The position numbers were made by a program, and so were the translations under genes. This document shows, piece by piece, positions 1 to 9,031 of a stretch of DNA of 64,000 nt. Numbering within the stretch: position 1 is the stretch's first letter; every line of letters begins with the position of its first letter. The stretch comes from an uncultured Clostridia bacterium. GTDB taxonomy: Bacteria > Bacillota > Clostridia > UBA1381 > UBA9506. The stretch is from the NCBI GenBank assembly GCA_944393605.1, contig CALYAO010000044.1, positions 1 to 64,000 on the forward strand, written 5' to 3'. The notes below the pieces were generated by a model that was not told where the DNA came from, ran no database searches, and worked only from the letters and a program-made list of their open reading frames with translations.

Positions 1-567
1 GCACCCGCCCCGGTTGCCGCTCCGCCCGCCGATCATGCTGCTCGTGAGGCACTGTCGCGCGTAGCGCATATACAGCGCGCCGTGGGCGAACACCTCCAGC
101 TCGCTGTCCGTATTGGCCGCGATGGCGGAGATGGCCTCTTTGGACAGCTCCCGCGCCAGCACGGTGCGGGCAAAGCCCAGCGCCTCTGCCTGTTTGACGC
201 CCGCCATGTCCCGGACGGTCATCTGCGTGCTGGCGTGCAGCCGCATGCCGGGCAGATCCCGCCGGATCTGGGCCGCACCGCCCACGTCCTGCACGATGAG
301 GGCGTCCACACCCGTGCGGTATGCCTCGGCAGCCAGGTCGCAAAACGCCCCCAGCTCCCCGTCCCGCACCAGCGTGTTGAGCGCAAGGTACACCTTGGCG
401 CCCCGGACGTGTGCATAGTCCACGGCGCGGCGTAGGTCATCCCCTGCGAAAGCATTGGCCGCCGTGCGCGCAGAAAAGGCGCGCCCGCCTAGGTATACTG
501 CATCTGCGCCGTTTTGCACGGCCGCGACGAGACAGGAAAAATCCCCTGCCGGTGCAAGTAGTTCCAT
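1..567 (-). CDS. Peptidase U32 family protein (3' end cut by window)
   Basis: The frame opens at ATG 567 behind a GGGAGG ribosome site and stays open to base 1, so only the first 189 codons are present. The start MELLAPAGDFSCLVAAVQNG followed by GADAVYLGG is the N-terminal signature of the U32 family, which includes tRNA hydroxylation proteins, the ubiquinone factors UbiU/V and collagenase-like enzymes. These are TIM-barrel-like proteins, many carrying an Fe-S cluster. The visible part also has VRGAKVYLALNTLV and ALIVQDVG, typical inner strands of the barrel. The C-terminal half that would decide the subfamily is missing, so tRNA modification is only the likeliest role. Confidence 0.9.
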   Translation of the reverse strand, partial: MELLAPAGDFSCLVAAVQNGADAVYLGGRAFSARTAANAFAGDDLRRAVDYAHVRGAKVYLALNTLVRDGELGAFCDLAAEAYRTGVDALIVQDVGGAAQIRRDLPGMRLHASTQMTVRDMAGVKQAEALGFARTVLARELSKEAISAIAANTDSELEVFAHGALYMRYARQCLTSSMIGGRSGNRGGC

Positions 568-923
568 GATATGTGTCCTCCCAGCTTGGAATATAACGTT
601 GGCTTTGGTCTGTTTTGGTGCATGCCTTGCAGCAGCGGCCCCGATGCATGCTGTGCCGCCCGCCGTGGTTCCGCTTTCAAAGGACGGGCTTTTGGGGCGT
701 GTTGCGGCGGCCTGCCATTCCAATCTACAGTATACCACATGGGCCCGCCCGCCGCAATGGGACAGCCATGGGGAACCAGATAAAAATATGGAGAAAATCA
801 TTGACGAACCCAAAATCATGGAGTATAATATTGGGTATTGATAAAAATGTCTCAAAGACCTGACACCCATGGGTCAACAATGCAAGGCCGGGCATTCCGG
901 CCGCAATCAATGGAGGTTTTGTT
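568..923. other. Intergenic region between U32 gene and serC
   Basis: A divergent gap of 356 bases with no convincing gene. It holds the serC promoter (801-829) and a serC leader with the inverted repeat GGCCGG/CCGGCC at 886-902. A palindrome ACCCATGGGT lies near 866-875. Nothing clear is seen in 600-780. Confidence 0.6.
801..829 (+). promoter_or_regulatory. Sigma-A promoter for serC-serA
   Basis: TTGACG (801-806), a 17-base spacer and TATAAT (824-829). Predicted transcription start is near 836, giving a leader of about 90 bases before serC. Confidence 0.8.
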
Positions 924-2006
924 ATGGCAAGAGTGTATAATTTTTCAGCGGGCCCGTCCATGCTGCCGGAGGACGTGCTAAAGCGGGCGGCGGCAGAGAT
1001 GACCGAGTATGGATCGGCCGGCATGTCCGTCATGGAGATGAGCCACAGAAGCCCCGCGTTTGAGGAGATCATCCAGGGGGCGGAGGCGACCCTGCGTGAG
1101 CTGATGCACATCCCTGACAACTACAAGGTGCTGTTTTTGCAGGGCGGTGCGTCCAGCCAGTTTGCGATGGTGCCCCTAAACCTAATGAAGGGCTCCAAAA
1201 AGGCGGATTTCGTCATCACGGGCCAGTGGGCCAAGAAGGCGGCGAGTGAGGCGGAAAAATTCGGGACGGTCAACCGGGTTGCGAGTTCTGCCGACAAAAC
1301 CTTTTCCTACATTCCCAAGCTGGATCCGGCCACGTTTGACAAAGAGGCCGATTTCTTCCATATCACGCTGAACAACACCATCTATGGGACGCGGTATACC
1401 ACCCTGCCCGACACGGGGAACGTGCCGCTGGTCGCGGATATCTCTTCCATCGTGCTGTCCGAGCCCATCGATGTGTCCAAGTTCGGCCTGCTGTATGCGG
1501 GTGCGCAGAAGAACATGGGCCCTGCGGGCGTGACGGTGGTCATCATCCGCGAGGACCTCATCACGGGCGCCATAGAGGGTACCCCCACCATGTTTGATTA
1601 CAAGATTCATGCGGACAACGGCTCCATGTACAACACCCCCCCGACCTATGCCATCTACATCTGCAAGCTGGTGTTTGAGTGGCTCAAGAACCTGGGCGGC
1701 GTGGAAGCCATGTATGAGATCAACAAGAAAAAGGCCGCCATTTTGTATGATTTCCTGGATCAATCCAAGCTGTTTACGGGGACCGTGGTGCCGGAGGACC
1801 GGTCGCTCATGAACGTGCCGTTCGTATGCCCCACCGAGGAGCTCAACGCCCAGTTCATCAAAGAGGCCAAGGCCGCCGGCTTTGTGAACCTCAAAGGCCA
1901 TCGGACGGTGGGCGGCATGCGTGCATCCATCTACAATGCGATGCCGGTGGAGGGCGTCGAGAAACTGGTCGCGTTTATGCGGGACTTTGAAGCGAAAAAC
2001 AGCTGA
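924..2006 (+). CDS. serC: Phosphoserine aminotransferase
   Basis: A PLP enzyme (360 aa) that transfers an amino group from glutamate to 3-phosphohydroxypyruvate, the second step of serine synthesis, in the cytoplasm. The protein opens with VYNFSAGPSMLPEDVL, the family's N-terminal signature. GAQKNMGPAGV supplies the PLP lysine at about residue 196, and GGMRASIYNAMP near the C-terminus is also conserved. Length is normal. The ATG lies about eight bases after GGAGG. serA, the preceding enzyme of the pathway, starts 37 bases downstream, so the two probably form one transcript. Confidence 0.97.
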   Translation: MARVYNFSAGPSMLPEDVLKRAAAEMTEYGSAGMSVMEMSHRSPAFEEIIQGAEATLRELMHIPDNYKVLFLQGGASSQFAMVPLNLMKGSKKADFVITGQWAKKAASEAEKFGTVNRVASSADKTFSYIPKLDPATFDKEADFFHITLNNTIYGTRYTTLPDTGNVPLVADISSIVLSEPIDVSKFGLLYAGAQKNMGPAGVTVVIIREDLITGAIEGTPTMFDYKIHADNGSMYNTPPTYAIYICKLVFEWLKNLGGVEAMYEINKKKAAILYDFLDQSKLFTGTVVPEDRSLMNVPFVCPTEELNAQFIKEAKAAGFVNLKGHRTVGGMRASIYNAMPVEGVEKLVAFMRDFEAKNS

Positions 2007-2043
2007 TTTATCTTCATAAAATGAAAAAGGCGGGTGCATACTA

Positions 2044-3213
2044 GTGTTTGATATTTTGACACTCAATAAAATTGCCCAGTGTGGCCTGTGCCACCTGGAA
2101 AAGGAAAATTATACCATTTCGGAAAACGCATCGGATCCCGATGGCATCATTCTCCGCAGCTATGCCATGCACGACATGGAGCTGGGGAAGAACCTGAAGG
2201 CTGTCGCGCGGGCGGGCGCGGGCACGAACAACATCCCGGTGGACAAGTGCTCCGAGCGGGGCATCGTCGTGTTCAACACGCCGGGGGCCAATGCCAACGC
2301 GGTCAAGGAGCTGGTGATCGCGGGGCTCATCCTGTCCTCCCGTGACGTGATTGGTGCGGTGGAATGGGCCAAGGGCCTCCAGGGCCAGGCGGACATCCCC
2401 AAGCTGGTGGAGAAGGGCAAGAGCCAGTTTGTGGGGCCCGAGATCAAGGGGAAGAAGCTGGGCGTCATCGGCCTGGGCGCCATCGGCGTCATGGTGGCAA
2501 ACGCTGCCAGCTACCTCGGCATGGAGGTGGTGGGCTATGACCCGTACATGACGGTGGACGCGGCATGGGGCCTGTCCCGCAACGTCAAGAAGGCCGCGGA
2601 CGTCAAAGAGATCTTTGAGACCAGCGACTATATCACCATCCATGTCCCCTTAAATGACAGCACGCGGGACACGATCAACTGTGACACCATCGCACAGATG
2701 AAGGACGGCGTCCGGATTCTGAACTTTGCGCGCGGCGGACTGGTCAACAATGCGGACATCTTGGATGCCCTTGCAAGCGGCAAGGTCGCATGCTATGTCA
2801 TTGATTTCCCCGACGAGGAAGTGCTGGGCGTCAAAAACGTCATCGCCATCCCGCACCTGGGCGCATCGACGCCTGAGTCGGAGGACAACTGTGCGGTCAT
2901 GGCGGCGGTGCAGCTGAAGGATTACCTGGAAAACGGCAACATCACCAATTCGGTCAACTATCCCGATTGCCATATGCCACGGGAAGAGGGCATGACGCGG
3001 CTCACCATTGCGCACAAGAATGTGCCCAACATGCTGAGCCAGTTCTCCACCATGATGGCAGGCAAGGGGATGAACATCCATAACATGCTCAACAAGAGCA
3101 AGAAGGAGAATGCGTTCACCATCATGGACATCGACGGCGTCATCACCGATGAGATGATTGCCGCGATTGAAGGGATCGAAGGTGTCCAGCGCGTTCGCAT
3201 CATCCCGGCATAA
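2044..3213 (+). CDS. serA: D-3-phosphoglycerate dehydrogenase
   Basis: An NAD-dependent enzyme (389 aa) oxidising 3-phosphoglycerate to 3-phosphohydroxypyruvate, the entry to serine synthesis. The nucleotide-binding motif GVIGLGAIG sits near residues 139-147. The HLGASTPESEDNC segment carries the catalytic histidine. The last 75 residues form an ACT-like domain (NMLSQFSTMMAGKGMNI onward), the usual serine-sensing module of the short SerA type, so feedback inhibition by serine is likely. The start is GTG 2044, placed by an AAAGGCGGG site. It is cotranscribed with serC and followed by a hairpin at 3242-3275. Confidence 0.96.
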   Translation: MFDILTLNKIAQCGLCHLEKENYTISENASDPDGIILRSYAMHDMELGKNLKAVARAGAGTNNIPVDKCSERGIVVFNTPGANANAVKELVIAGLILSSRDVIGAVEWAKGLQGQADIPKLVEKGKSQFVGPEIKGKKLGVIGLGAIGVMVANAASYLGMEVVGYDPYMTVDAAWGLSRNVKKAADVKEIFETSDYITIHVPLNDSTRDTINCDTIAQMKDGVRILNFARGGLVNNADILDALASGKVACYVIDFPDEEVLGVKNVIAIPHLGASTPESEDNCAVMAAVQLKDYLENGNITNSVNYPDCHMPREEGMTRLTIAHKNVPNMLSQFSTMMAGKGMNIHNMLNKSKKENAFTIMDIDGVITDEMIAAIEGIEGVQRVRIIPA

Positions 3214-3241
3214 CCAAACAGAACAAGACATCCGCAAGGCC

Positions 3242-3275
3242 GAAACAGTGAATACGCTTTCGTATTTGCTGTTTC
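3242..3275 (+). terminator. Hairpin after serA
   Basis: GAAACAG-TGAATACG pairs with CGTATTTG-CTGTTTC (15 pairs, two of them G-U) around a CTTT loop. The T tract after it is poor (TTGCTTTGC), so termination may be partial. Confidence 0.55.
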
Positions 3276-3404
3276 TTGCTTTGCGGGGGAATCGGGCCGT
3301 GTAACACTCCCTTCCCCTCCGGCATAGTATGATACTGTATTTTAAGTGTCGTCAGGGAGTGCCTGCCCCGCGTGGCCTCCCAGTTTTTGCAGGAGGTGTT
3401 ACAC

Positions 3405-4655
3405 GTGAACAGGCTTACCATAGAGGGGGGCGTCCCATTGGAGGGGAGCGTCCGGGTGCACGGCGCAAAGAATGCGGTTTTGCCCATCCTGGCCGCGACC
3501 ATCCTAAACCGGGGCGTCAATGTCATCCATGACTGCCCCGACCTCAAGGACGTCCGAACGACCATGAAGATTCTGACCCACCTGGGTGCGAGTGTCAAGC
3601 GGGAGGGCAGCACGGTGATTGTCAACACCGAAGGGGAGCTCACCAACCACATTCCCGATGCGCTCATGCGGGAAATGCGCTCCTCCATCTTCTTTATGGG
3701 GGCCATCCTCTCCCGGTGCAAGAGTGCACGGATTTCCGCGCCGGGCGGGTGTGAGCTGGGGCCCAGGCCCATTGACCTACATATCAAGGCGCTTGGTGAG
3801 ATGGGGGCAAAGATCCAAGAGTCCCATGGGTATATCAACTGTGAAGCGGAGCACTTGGTAGGGACCAACATTCATCTGGCGTTCCCCAGTGTGGGTGCGA
3901 CAGAGAACGTCTTGCTGGCGGCGGTGTTCGCGGATGGGAAGACCACCGTGACCAATGCGGCCAAGGAGCCGGAGATTGCTGACCTTGCAGCGTTTCTCAA
4001 TCAAATGGGCGCGGATATCCGCGGCGCGGGGACGGGTGTTGTGGAAATCACCGGTGTAAAGGAGCTCCATGGCGCAGAACATACGGTCATCCCCGACCGC
4101 ATCGTTGCGACTACATATCTGGCTGCCGCGGCGGCCACCCATGGCAATGTGACGCTGACCAATGTGATCCCGGCCCACAATACGGCGGTGCTGTCCTGTC
4201 TCAAAGACTGCGGCTGCAGCCTCACCATCGGGGAACAGTCGGTTACCATGCGGGCGCCGCGGGTGCTAGCGCCGCTCGATTATATCAAGACGCTGCCCTA
4301 TCCGGGGTTTCCCACCGATGCACAGTCCCCCATGATGGCAATGCTGACGGTCGCGGATGGGACCAGCATCGTCGCGGAGACCATCTTTGAGAGCCGCTTT
4401 AAGCACGTGGAGGAGCTGGTGCGGATGGGAGCGGACATCAAGGTGGATGGCCGGGTGGCGGTGATCCGGGGCGTACCTGCGCTGTCGGGCGCAACGGTGA
4501 CCGCCATGGACCTGCGGGGCGGTGCGGCGCTGGTGGTGGCAGGCCTTGCGGCAAACGGGCTGACGGAGATTAGCAATCTGCAATATATTGACAGAGGCTA
4601 CGAGGACATTGAGCACAATTTGAGGAGCCTTGGGGCACGAATCAGGCGGGCATAG
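3405..4655 (+). CDS. murA: UDP-N-acetylglucosamine 1-carboxyvinyltransferase
   Basis: Transfers enolpyruvate from PEP to UDP-GlcNAc, the first committed step of peptidoglycan precursor synthesis. The 416-aa protein opens NRLTIEGGVPLEGSVRVHGAKN, where the lysine binds UDP-GlcNAc. PGGCELGPRPIDLH carries the catalytic, fosfomycin-reactive cysteine at about residue 116. The start is GTG 3405, seven bases after AGGAGGTG; an in-frame GTG at 3372 lacks a ribosome site. It heads a wall/division cluster with divIB 30 bases downstream. Confidence 0.97.
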   Translation: MNRLTIEGGVPLEGSVRVHGAKNAVLPILAATILNRGVNVIHDCPDLKDVRTTMKILTHLGASVKREGSTVIVNTEGELTNHIPDALMREMRSSIFFMGAILSRCKSARISAPGGCELGPRPIDLHIKALGEMGAKIQESHGYINCEAEHLVGTNIHLAFPSVGATENVLLAAVFADGKTTVTNAAKEPEIADLAAFLNQMGADIRGAGTGVVEITGVKELHGAEHTVIPDRIVATTYLAAAAATHGNVTLTNVIPAHNTAVLSCLKDCGCSLTIGEQSVTMRAPRVLAPLDYIKTLPYPGFPTDAQSPMMAMLTVADGTSIVAETIFESRFKHVEELVRMGADIKVDGRVAVIRGVPALSGATVTAMDLRGGAALVVAGLAANGLTEISNLQYIDRGYEDIEHNLRSLGARIRRA

Positions 4656-4685
4656 CGGCCTGCGCGTACTTGAGAGGAACGGTTC

Positions 4686-5588
4686 ATGGCACAGTCGACC
4701 AAAAAAAAGAAACGCAAAAAACAGAAAATAAGAGTAAGGCGCACGATACTGCTTTTGCTGCTTTTGGCTGCGGCCGGAACGGCATTCTGTCTCTTCGCGC
4801 CTTTTTTTCATATCCAGGAGATTGCGGTGACGGGCAACAGTAAGGTGTCCACCGAGGAAATCATCCAACGGGCGCAGATCCCGGCTGAATACAATCTTTT
4901 TCGGCTGGACACGGGGCAGGTGGCGCAAAATATCGCACAGATTCCGTATATCGATACGGTGCAGGTCAGCCGGAAGCTGCCTAACCGTGTGGCAGTGACA
5001 GTGACGGAATCCACGCCTGCGTTCCTTGCGGCCTATGGGCAGGAGTGGCTGCTGCTTGACCAGCAGGGAAAGGTGCTGGAGGCTGTGGCGTCCACGGAAG
5101 GCTATGATCTGCCCGTGATGACAGGTCTTACCATTCAATCGGCAGTTCCTGCCAGCCCCATTGGGATTGACGATCCCCAAAAATTTGATATCATCATCAG
5201 CAATTGCAGGCAGTTGGTGGATGCGGGGCTTTTGCCCCAGATCCGCGAGGTGGATGCTTCTGACATCCTGGAATTTACTGTCACCCTAAAAAGCGGGCTG
5301 CGTGTCATGTTTGGCAAGGCGGATAACATGGACTATAAATTAGCCATGCTGGAAAAGGTATTGCCGCAGGTGGACCAGATGGAAGGCGCGTATCTGGATC
5401 TGCGCGTGCCCGAGAAGGCGTTCTATGGGGAAGAGGAGACGCCTTCGCCATCCCCTTCGGCTGACCCCGGCGCTTCCCAAGCTCCCGATGCATCGGACAG
5501 CCCGGGGGAGGATGAAGGGGCGGATGCTGAGGTGGAGCAGACGCAGGAGCAGGAAAACCAAGAGGACGAAGTGACAAAGGATGCGTAA
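4686..5588 (+). CDS. divIB: Cell division protein FtsQ/DivIB
   Basis: A bitopic membrane protein of the divisome (300 aa). It has a basic cytoplasmic N-terminus, one transmembrane helix (TILLLLLLAAAGTAFCLFAPF, about residues 20-40), then a POTRA domain (HIQEIAVTGNSKVSTEEII) and the FtsQ-type domain (PNRVAVTVTESTPAFLAA). The tail after about residue 250 is low-complexity, rich in Pro, Ser, Glu and Asp, and probably disordered outside the cell. FtsQ/DivIB links early and late divisome proteins. It lies between murA and the DUF881 gene, in line with other Bacillota division clusters. Confidence 0.92.
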   Translation: MAQSTKKKKRKKQKIRVRRTILLLLLLAAAGTAFCLFAPFFHIQEIAVTGNSKVSTEEIIQRAQIPAEYNLFRLDTGQVAQNIAQIPYIDTVQVSRKLPNRVAVTVTESTPAFLAAYGQEWLLLDQQGKVLEAVASTEGYDLPVMTGLTIQSAVPASPIGIDDPQKFDIIISNCRQLVDAGLLPQIREVDASDILEFTVTLKSGLRVMFGKADNMDYKLAMLEKVLPQVDQMEGAYLDLRVPEKAFYGEEETPSPSPSADPGASQAPDASDSPGEDEGADAEVEQTQEQENQEDEVTKDA

Positions 5589-5633
5589 TCCGTATGGCGC
5601 GGCAGCACGCGGGAAAGGAGCGGTACGCCATTG

Positions 5634-6374
5634 ATGAAAAATTGGAAGGCACAAGTTTCCATTGGGCTTGTGGTGATGGTATTGGCGTTTTTGATTGCGG
5701 TACAGTTTAAAAGCGTGACCAAAAACTATGAGGCCATGCAGCAGACCAGCATTCGGACGGAGGAACTGCAGGCAGACCTGAAAAAAGAGCGGGAAAAGAG
5801 CGATGATCTTCAGCGCCAGCTGGATGCCTATAAAAACGAAGTGGAAGAATACCGCAAGGAAGCGGAGACCAGCAGCGGGTATTATAAATTGCTGAGCGAA
5901 CAGCTCACCAAGGCAGAGATCATGGCGGGTTTGGTGGATGTACAGGGACAAGGCATTGTGGTGACCTTAAATGACAGCCAAAAACGCACGGGAGACAATA
6001 TCACCGACCTCAACGTCACCCTAATCCATGAGGACGATCTGCGCCGCGTGGTGAACGAGCTGTCCGCCGCGGGCGCGGAGGCCATCGCCATCAATGACAG
6101 CCGGATTGTGAGCAACAGCGCCATTCGGTGTGTGGGGCCCGTGATTTTGGTCAACGATGAGAAGATGGCCCCGCCTTATACGGTGAAGGCCATTGGGAAG
6201 CCCGATCAGCTGACCGCTGCGCTCAACCTCAACGGCGGTGTCATCGAAATGCTGCGTGCATTCGGCTTTGAGGTATCCATTCAGCAGCAGAGTGACATTG
6301 TCATTCCCAAATACAACGGAACGGTCACCTTCCAAGATGCCGTTCCCATTGAAAAGGAGGAGACGGCGCAATGA
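5634..6374 (+). CDS. DUF881 family protein, division-cluster membrane protein
   Basis: A 246-aa protein with one N-terminal transmembrane helix (IGLVVMVLAFLIAVQF), a coiled coil at about residues 35-75 rich in Glu/Lys/Gln, and a C-terminal DUF881 domain (LVDVQGQGIVVTLNDS, NDSRIVSNSAIRCVGPVILVN). The family's function is unknown, but it is typically coded beside ftsQ and ftsZ in Bacillota and actinobacteria, which suggests a role at the septum. The start could be ATG 5634 or TTG 5631; GGGAAAGGAG lies 10-13 bases upstream. The stop overlaps the next start (ATGA), indicating translational coupling to sbp. Confidence 0.88.
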   Translation: MKNWKAQVSIGLVVMVLAFLIAVQFKSVTKNYEAMQQTSIRTEELQADLKKEREKSDDLQRQLDAYKNEVEEYRKEAETSSGYYKLLSEQLTKAEIMAGLVDVQGQGIVVTLNDSQKRTGDNITDLNVTLIHEDDLRRVVNELSAAGAEAIAINDSRIVSNSAIRCVGPVILVNDEKMAPPYTVKAIGKPDQLTAALNLNGGVIEMLRAFGFEVSIQQQSDIVIPKYNGTVTFQDAVPIEKEETAQ

Positions 6375-6730
6375 TTGTGATCGCTGGCATTGTGATTGGC
6401 GTACTCGCGGGCATTTTCCTGCCGCTGCATATACCGGCGGCATACTCCTCCTATGTCGCCATCGCCATTGTGGCGTCTTTGGACTCGGTCTTTGGTGGTC
6501 TGTCCGCCGTGTCCCGCAAGTGCTTTGACCTTAAGATCTTTGTGACAGGTTTCTTTGGAAACGCGCTTCTCGCGATGGGGCTGACTTTTATTGGGAAAAA
6601 GCTGGATGTTGACCTCTATTTGGTTGCGCTCATCGTGTTTGGAACCCGCCTGTTCAACAACTTTTCCATCATTCGCCGGTATTATCTGGACAAGTGGCCC
6701 ATTCGGCGAAAGGTAAAGGATTCTGTGTGA
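6371..6730 (+). CDS. sbp: Small basic protein Sbp (DUF1290)
   Basis: A 119-aa integral membrane protein with three hydrophobic segments (IVIAGIVIGVLAGIFLPL; YVAIAIVASLDSVFGG; FFGNALLAMGLTFIG) and a basic C-terminus. It matches DUF1290/Sbp, whose genes sit next to ftsZ in many Bacillota. The biochemical role is not established. It overlaps the preceding DUF881 gene by four bases. About 250 bases, including a separate promoter, separate it from ftsZ. Confidence 0.88.
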   Translation: MIVIAGIVIGVLAGIFLPLHIPAAYSSYVAIAIVASLDSVFGGLSAVSRKCFDLKIFVTGFFGNALLAMGLTFIGKKLDVDLYLVALIVFGTRLFNNFSIIRRYYLDKWPIRRKVKDSV

Positions 6731-6821
6731 GTTGTGGCTAGATAAACAGGGAATTTTTGGTGGTTTTGCCGTGTTTGCCGGCCAAATCATAAAAAAAATT
6801 GGTGTAATTGTAATTTTACAC

Positions 6822-6851
6822 TTGTGTAACCATATTGTAATATGTTATAAT
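6822..6851 (+). promoter_or_regulatory. Promoter upstream of ftsZ
   Basis: Perfect TATAAT (6846-6851) with an upstream TG, an extended -10. TTGTGT (6822-6827) lies 18 bases upstream as a weak -35. The region is AT-rich, and the leader to ftsZ is about 120 bases. Confidence 0.7.
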
Positions 6852-6979
6852 GGGACTATCCTAAAATCGTGTTTAGAGAATGTTTTGTGCGTTTGACAGC
6901 TTGGAAGAAATTGACAGTGGTGGACACGACGGGTTGACACGGCCGGGAGGCAGTTTATTCAAAAGAGGAGGAAACGGGA

Positions 6980-8131
6980 GTGTTTGAGTTTGATACGGAT
7001 GCTGCGCTGGTAGCAAATATCAAAGTGGTAGGTGTCGGCGGCGGCGGCAACAATGCGGTAAACCGCATGATTGATTTCGGCTTAAAGGGAGTTGAATTCA
7101 TCTCTATCAATACAGATAAGCAAGCACTGTTGGCATCCAATGCCACCCTTAAGATACAGATCGGTGAAAAGCTGACCAAGGGCCTGGGTGCGGGAGCAAA
7201 TCCTGACATTGGCGCCAAGGCGGCAGAGGAAAGCCGGGAGGAGATCATGGCGGCGCTGCAGGGCGCGGACATGGTGTTTGTAACGGGCGGCATGGGCGGC
7301 GGAACCGGAACGGGCGCAGCGCCTGTGGTAGCTTCCATCGCACGTGAGATGGGCATCCTGACGGTTGGCATTGTGACCAAGCCGTTTGGCTTTGAAGGCC
7401 GGCAGCGCATGGTGAAGGCCGAGACGGGCATCGGGAACCTGGCAGAAGCGGTGGATTCGCTGGTCACCATTCCCAACGACCGTCTGCTCCAGGTCTCCAA
7501 CCAGCATACCACCTTTGTGGACGCTTTCCGCATGGCGGACGATGTGCTCCGTCAGGGCGTGCAGGGTATTTCGGACCTCATCAGTGGTGAGGGGTACATC
7601 AATTTGGACTTTGCGGATGTGGTCGCCATCATGAAACATTCGGGCATCGCGCACATGGGCGTTGGCCGTGCGACCGGGGAGAAACGCGCGGAGGATGCTG
7701 TGCGGGCAGCCATTGCCAGCCCGCTGCTTGAGACCTCCATTGACGGGGCGCGCGGCGTCCTGCTCAATATTACGGGCGGCATGGATCTTGGCCTGTTTGA
7801 GATCAACAGCGCGGCCGCGCTGGTGAAGGAAGCGGCGGATCCCGATGCGAACATCATCTTTGGTGCGGCCATTGATGAGAGTCTCAAGGATGAGATTTTG
7901 ATTACGGTGATCGCGACTGGGTTTGACAGCGCGAAGGCGACGGCGAAGAAGGAGACAACACCTGCCGGCCTCGGCTTTGGTGCTAACATGCCGATGTTTG
8001 GCAATGCCCGCCCAACCACAGCGGCGCCTGCGGCGGCTGCGCCTACCTATGAAGCGCCTTCCGCCAAGGCGGATGAGGGAAATGACATTGATATTCCCAT
8101 TTTCCTGCGCCGGATGAAGATGGATTCTTAA
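6980..8131 (+). CDS. ftsZ: Cell division GTPase FtsZ
   Basis: The tubulin-like GTPase (383 aa) that forms the Z ring at midcell. It has [14 protein letters not shown] at the N-terminus, the GGGTGTG phosphate loop at about residues 105-111, and the T7-loop segment NLDFADV. A linker rich in Ala, Pro and Thr precedes the C-terminal peptide [10 protein letters not shown], which docks ZipA/FtsA/SepF-type partners. The GTG start at 6980 follows GAGGAGG. It ends in a strong terminator. No ftsA is seen in this cluster, so membrane tethering probably relies on another protein such as SepF coded elsewhere. Confidence 0.97.
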   Translation: MFEFDTDAALVANIKVVGVGGGGNNAVNRMIDFGLKGVEFISINTDKQALLASNATLKIQIGEKLTKGLGAGANPDIGAKAAEESREEIMAALQGADMVFVTGGMGGGTGTGAAPVVASIAREMGILTVGIVTKPFGFEGRQRMVKAETGIGNLAEAVDSLVTIPNDRLLQVSNQHTTFVDAFRMADDVLRQGVQGISDLISGEGYINLDFADVVAIMKHSGIAHMGVGRATGEKRAEDAVRAAIASPLLETSIDGARGVLLNITGGMDLGLFEINSAAALVKEAADPDANIIFGAAIDESLKDEILITVIATGFDSAKATAKKETTPAGLGFGANMPMFGNARPTTAAPAAAAPTYEAPSAKADEGNDIDIPIFLRRMKMDS

Positions 8132-8137
8132 AAAAGC

Positions 8138-8173
8138 AAAGCCCTGCGGCTCAAGGCCGTGGGGCTTTTTTTG
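8138..8173 (+). terminator. ftsZ terminator
   Basis: AAAGCCC-TGCGGC pairs with GGCCG-TGGGGCTTT, followed by seven T residues. Confidence 0.9.
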
Positions 8174-8186
8174 TTCGCATGAAAAA

Positions 8187-8212
8187 GCGCCATGGGGATT
8201 TCCCCATGGCGC
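8187..8212 (-). terminator. gatD terminator (convergent with ftsZ)
   Basis: GCGCCATGGGGA and TCCCCATGGCGC form a perfect 12-bp stem with a two-base loop. On the minus strand it is followed by TTTTT. Confidence 0.85.
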
Positions 8213-8259
8213 CTTGTTGTTTTCAATGACATTTGGCGGATAGCACCCGTAATGCGTTA

Positions 8260-8994
8260 TCATGCCTTGGATGCAAACCGATCCACAATGTATCCCTTGG
8301 CTTCCAGCTCCAACGTATCATCCAGCAGCGGCAGGACGACGCGCGCGCCATATTTGCGTTCCAGCGCGCGGGAGAGCAGGAAATCCGCCACCTCGGGGTT
8401 CTTGGGCAGCAGGGGCCCATGCAGGTAGGTGCCAATGGTGTTTTTGTACAGGACGCCTTCGGTGCCGTCCTCGCCGTTGTTGCCAAACCCGGCCGCCACC
8501 TTGCCAAAGGGGAGGTGATCGCCGATATGCGTGCGGCCGCCATGGTTTTCAAAGCCCGCGACCTGAAATGCCCGCCCGTCCAGAGAGGTGGACAGCACAA
8601 CGTTGCCGATGAGGCGGCCTTCTCCGGCTTCGGTGGTGATGTCCAAAATGGACAGGCCGGGAATGGTCTCTTCCTTTAACTGGTAATACCGCCCCAGCAG
8701 CTGGTATCCGCCGCAAACGGCCAGCGTCACGCCGCCGTCCTCCACGTAGGCCGTAAAGGCGTCCTTCTGTTCCAGCAGCCGGTTGCACACCAGCTGTTGT
8801 TCCCGGTCAGAGCCGCCGCCCAAAAATACGATATCCAGCTTGGAAAAATCAATGTCGTCTTGGAGCTCAAAAGAGACGACCTTCGCATCCATCCCGCGCC
8901 AGAGCAGGCGGTTGGTCAAGGCTGCAATGTTGCCCCGGTCGCCGTATAGGTTGAGCAGGTCGGGATACAGGTGCCCGATGGTTAATTGGTACAT
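8260..8994 (-). CDS. gatD: Lipid II isoglutaminyl synthase, glutaminase subunit GatD
   Basis: A class I glutamine amidotransferase (244 aa) that releases ammonia from glutamine. With MurT it converts D-Glu in the stem peptide of lipid II to D-isoglutamine. The fold is CobB/CobQ-like: IGHLYPDLLNLYGDRGN at the N-terminus, the nucleophile cysteine in VCGGYQLLG (about residue 93), and the catalytic histidine in GTYLHGPLLPKNPEVADFLL. It lies 37 bases downstream of murT on the same strand, as expected for the two-subunit enzyme. The adjacency makes GatD far more likely than a cobyric acid synthase. Confidence 0.93.
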   Translation of the reverse strand: MYQLTIGHLYPDLLNLYGDRGNIAALTNRLLWRGMDAKVVSFELQDDIDFSKLDIVFLGGGSDREQQLVCNRLLEQKDAFTAYVEDGGVTLAVCGGYQLLGRYYQLKEETIPGLSILDITTEAGEGRLIGNVVLSTSLDGRAFQVAGFENHGGRTHIGDHLPFGKVAAGFGNNGEDGTEGVLYKNTIGTYLHGPLLPKNPEVADFLLSRALERKYGARVVLPLLDDTLELEAKGYIVDRFASKA

Positions 8995-9031
8995 GGCATT
9001 CCCACCTTTCCAAATGGCCGCCCGGGCGGCC

